Origin: Methylomonas sp. LL1
Lineage (GTDB): Bacteria; Pseudomonadota; Gammaproteobacteria; Methylococcales; Methylomonadaceae
Direction: 5' to 3'
Assembly: GCF_015711015.1 (NCBI RefSeq)
Contig: NZ_CP064653.1
Location: 682,001 to 746,000 of the forward strand
DNA: 64,000 nt
In this document: piece after piece, positions 63,188-64,000 of the stretch
How positions within the stretch are numbered: position 1 is the first letter of the stretch
How the letters are laid out: each line of letters starts with the position of its first letter
Translations under genes and position numbers: made by a program
The notes under the pieces: generated by a model
Database searches by the model: none
What the model was told of the DNA's origin: nothing
The model's input: only the letters and a program-made list of their open reading frames with translations

Positions 63188-63968
63188 TCCGCGCATCGTC
63201 GCGAAGTTGTTTGATCCAAGCTTCCAGACGATCCGCAACCCATGCGCCGTCGTCTAGTGTCAGATCGTGACCGGCCCAGGGATGAGTCTCCAGTTGCAGC
63301 TGCCATTTTTGTTGTAGGGCGCTAGAACAGGCCGGGGCGACCAAGCGGTCGCCCCGGCCGTTCAATAGTAAAATGGGTGGCTCGGGTTTTTCATCACCCG
63401 GACGATAATGGGCTGCGGCCGTTATTTGTCTTAGACTGTTGCGTAAACTGACAGGCCGAGCCCGCTGTATTTTTTCCCATTTCAACGCAATTTCTCGATC
63501 CCAATCTCGGCGATTGGCCACCCATTCGAGGATGGCTAATTCTCGTCGATACAGATTCGGCAACAGCATGATTTTGAAGAAATCGGGGTAACTCTGCCAA
63601 CGCATGCGCCGATAAAACGGACTTAGGCTGGCTAGACTGGTGTTAATCAACGCCGCGCCGCAAATATCGTCGGGATGCCGCAGCATCCATTCCCATGTCA
63701 GCATACCACCCAGCGACAAACCCACTACGGTCAAGGGTCGACTCAGTAAACCTTGTTCCAGAGCCTGTTTGCGCACGGATTCGGTGATTTCATCCATCCG
63801 GCATGGGCAGGTTTGCCGATAAAGCCGGCCGGTACCCGGTAAGTCCAGGGTAGTGATGCGAGCGCTTGGAAAGCGTGATTGCAACAAGGGTAAAAATGCT
63901 CCCCAATGCGCCGCTTCGCGAGATAGGCCTCGTAATAACAGCCAGTTTTGCCCGATATCGTTATGCAT
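63180..63968 (-). CDS. Alpha/beta hydrolase
   Basis: 262 aa. The nucleophile is Ser in GLSLGGML, the acid is likely Asp in NGRGDRLV and the His is in WAGHDLTL. The lid region is rich in aromatic and basic residues. This triad and size fit BioH-like or general ester hydrolases, but no biotin gene is adjacent. The gene starts near the window's right edge (MHNDIGQNWLLLRGLSREAAHW) and ends overlapping the H-NS gene. Confidence 0.88.
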   Translation of the reverse strand: MHNDIGQNWLLLRGLSREAAHWGAFLPLLQSRFPSARITTLDLPGTGRLYRQTCPCRMDEITESVRKQALEQGLLSRPLTVVGLSLGGMLTWEWMLRHPDDICGAALINTSLASLSPFYRRMRWQSYPDFFKIMLLPNLYRRELAILEWVANRRDWDREIALKWEKIQRARPVSLRNSLRQITAAAHYRPGDEKPEPPILLLNGRGDRLVAPACSSALQQKWQLQLETHPWAGHDLTLDDGAWVADRLEAWIKQLRDDARTI

Positions 63969-64000
63969 ACCAAAGTGCCAAGGCCTGCTGCCTGTTCATA

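Overview
The window looks like a chromosomal segment of a gammaproteobacterial methanotroph (Methylomonas/Methylobacter-like, order Methylococcales). The evidence is the tetrahydromethanopterin (H4MPT) C1 gene set: fae, mch, a CitG-like protein, three ATP-grasp proteins, a hydantoinase-like protein, an amino-acid kinase and pabB. These sit beside sucAB and other gammaproteobacterial housekeeping genes. The genus is an inference; no search could be run.

Layout. (1) 1-14 kb is chromosomal or accessory: a partial secreted nuclease, a short inverted-repeat element, a clean IS1380-family insertion that breaks a small membrane-protein gene, HU, a nitroreductase, glgC, rubredoxin, a frameshifted uracil-DNA glycosylase, and a likely nitric-oxide operon (flavin reductase, quinol-type norB, cupin, DUF488). 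(2) 14-19 kb is an SOS module: umuDC divergent from lexA, with a GTTC-N7-GTTC box between them. A toxin-antitoxin remnant and small membrane proteins follow. (3) 19.7-43 kb is a mobile element related to the SXT/IncA-C/SGI1 world. It has a DUF4400 protein, TraD and MobH-type TraI; a TrfA-like initiator with eight ~22-bp iterons, an AT-rich tract and a DnaA box; a MobI-like protein and an oriT candidate; and TraF, TraH and TraG with a candidate exclusion protein. Its cargo is a Regnase-like NYN ribonuclease locus. It also carries three FlhD/FlhC-like activator pairs, one with a STAS-like fusion, plus a transglycosylase, AlpA and broken recombinase and DUF927 remnants. The element abuts a tRNA-Ser gene. 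(4) 43.3-53.4 kb is the H4MPT cofactor/C1-transfer cluster. (5) 53.4-64 kb holds a lipoprotein, two tandem dynamin-like GTPases, an MBL-fold hydrolase, sucAB, a DUF2914 protein, an H-NS-family protein and an alpha/beta hydrolase.

How the parts work together. The element carries relaxase, coupling protein, replication, activation and three mating-pair genes. No TraC-type ATPase, pilin, or TraB/K/L/E/V/W/U/N is visible in the window. It therefore looks either partly eroded or built to use another conjugative element's apparatus. The fae/mch cluster handles formaldehyde oxidation through H4MPT and probably the making of that cofactor, and sucAB supplies the 2-oxoglutarate dehydrogenase step.

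Most promising for new biology: the three FlhDC-like pairs, including the STAS-FlhD fusion; the NYN-coiled-coil-zinc-ribbon ribonuclease locus with a divergent ribbon-helix-helix gene; and the hybrid TrfA/iteron plus MobI/MobH element.
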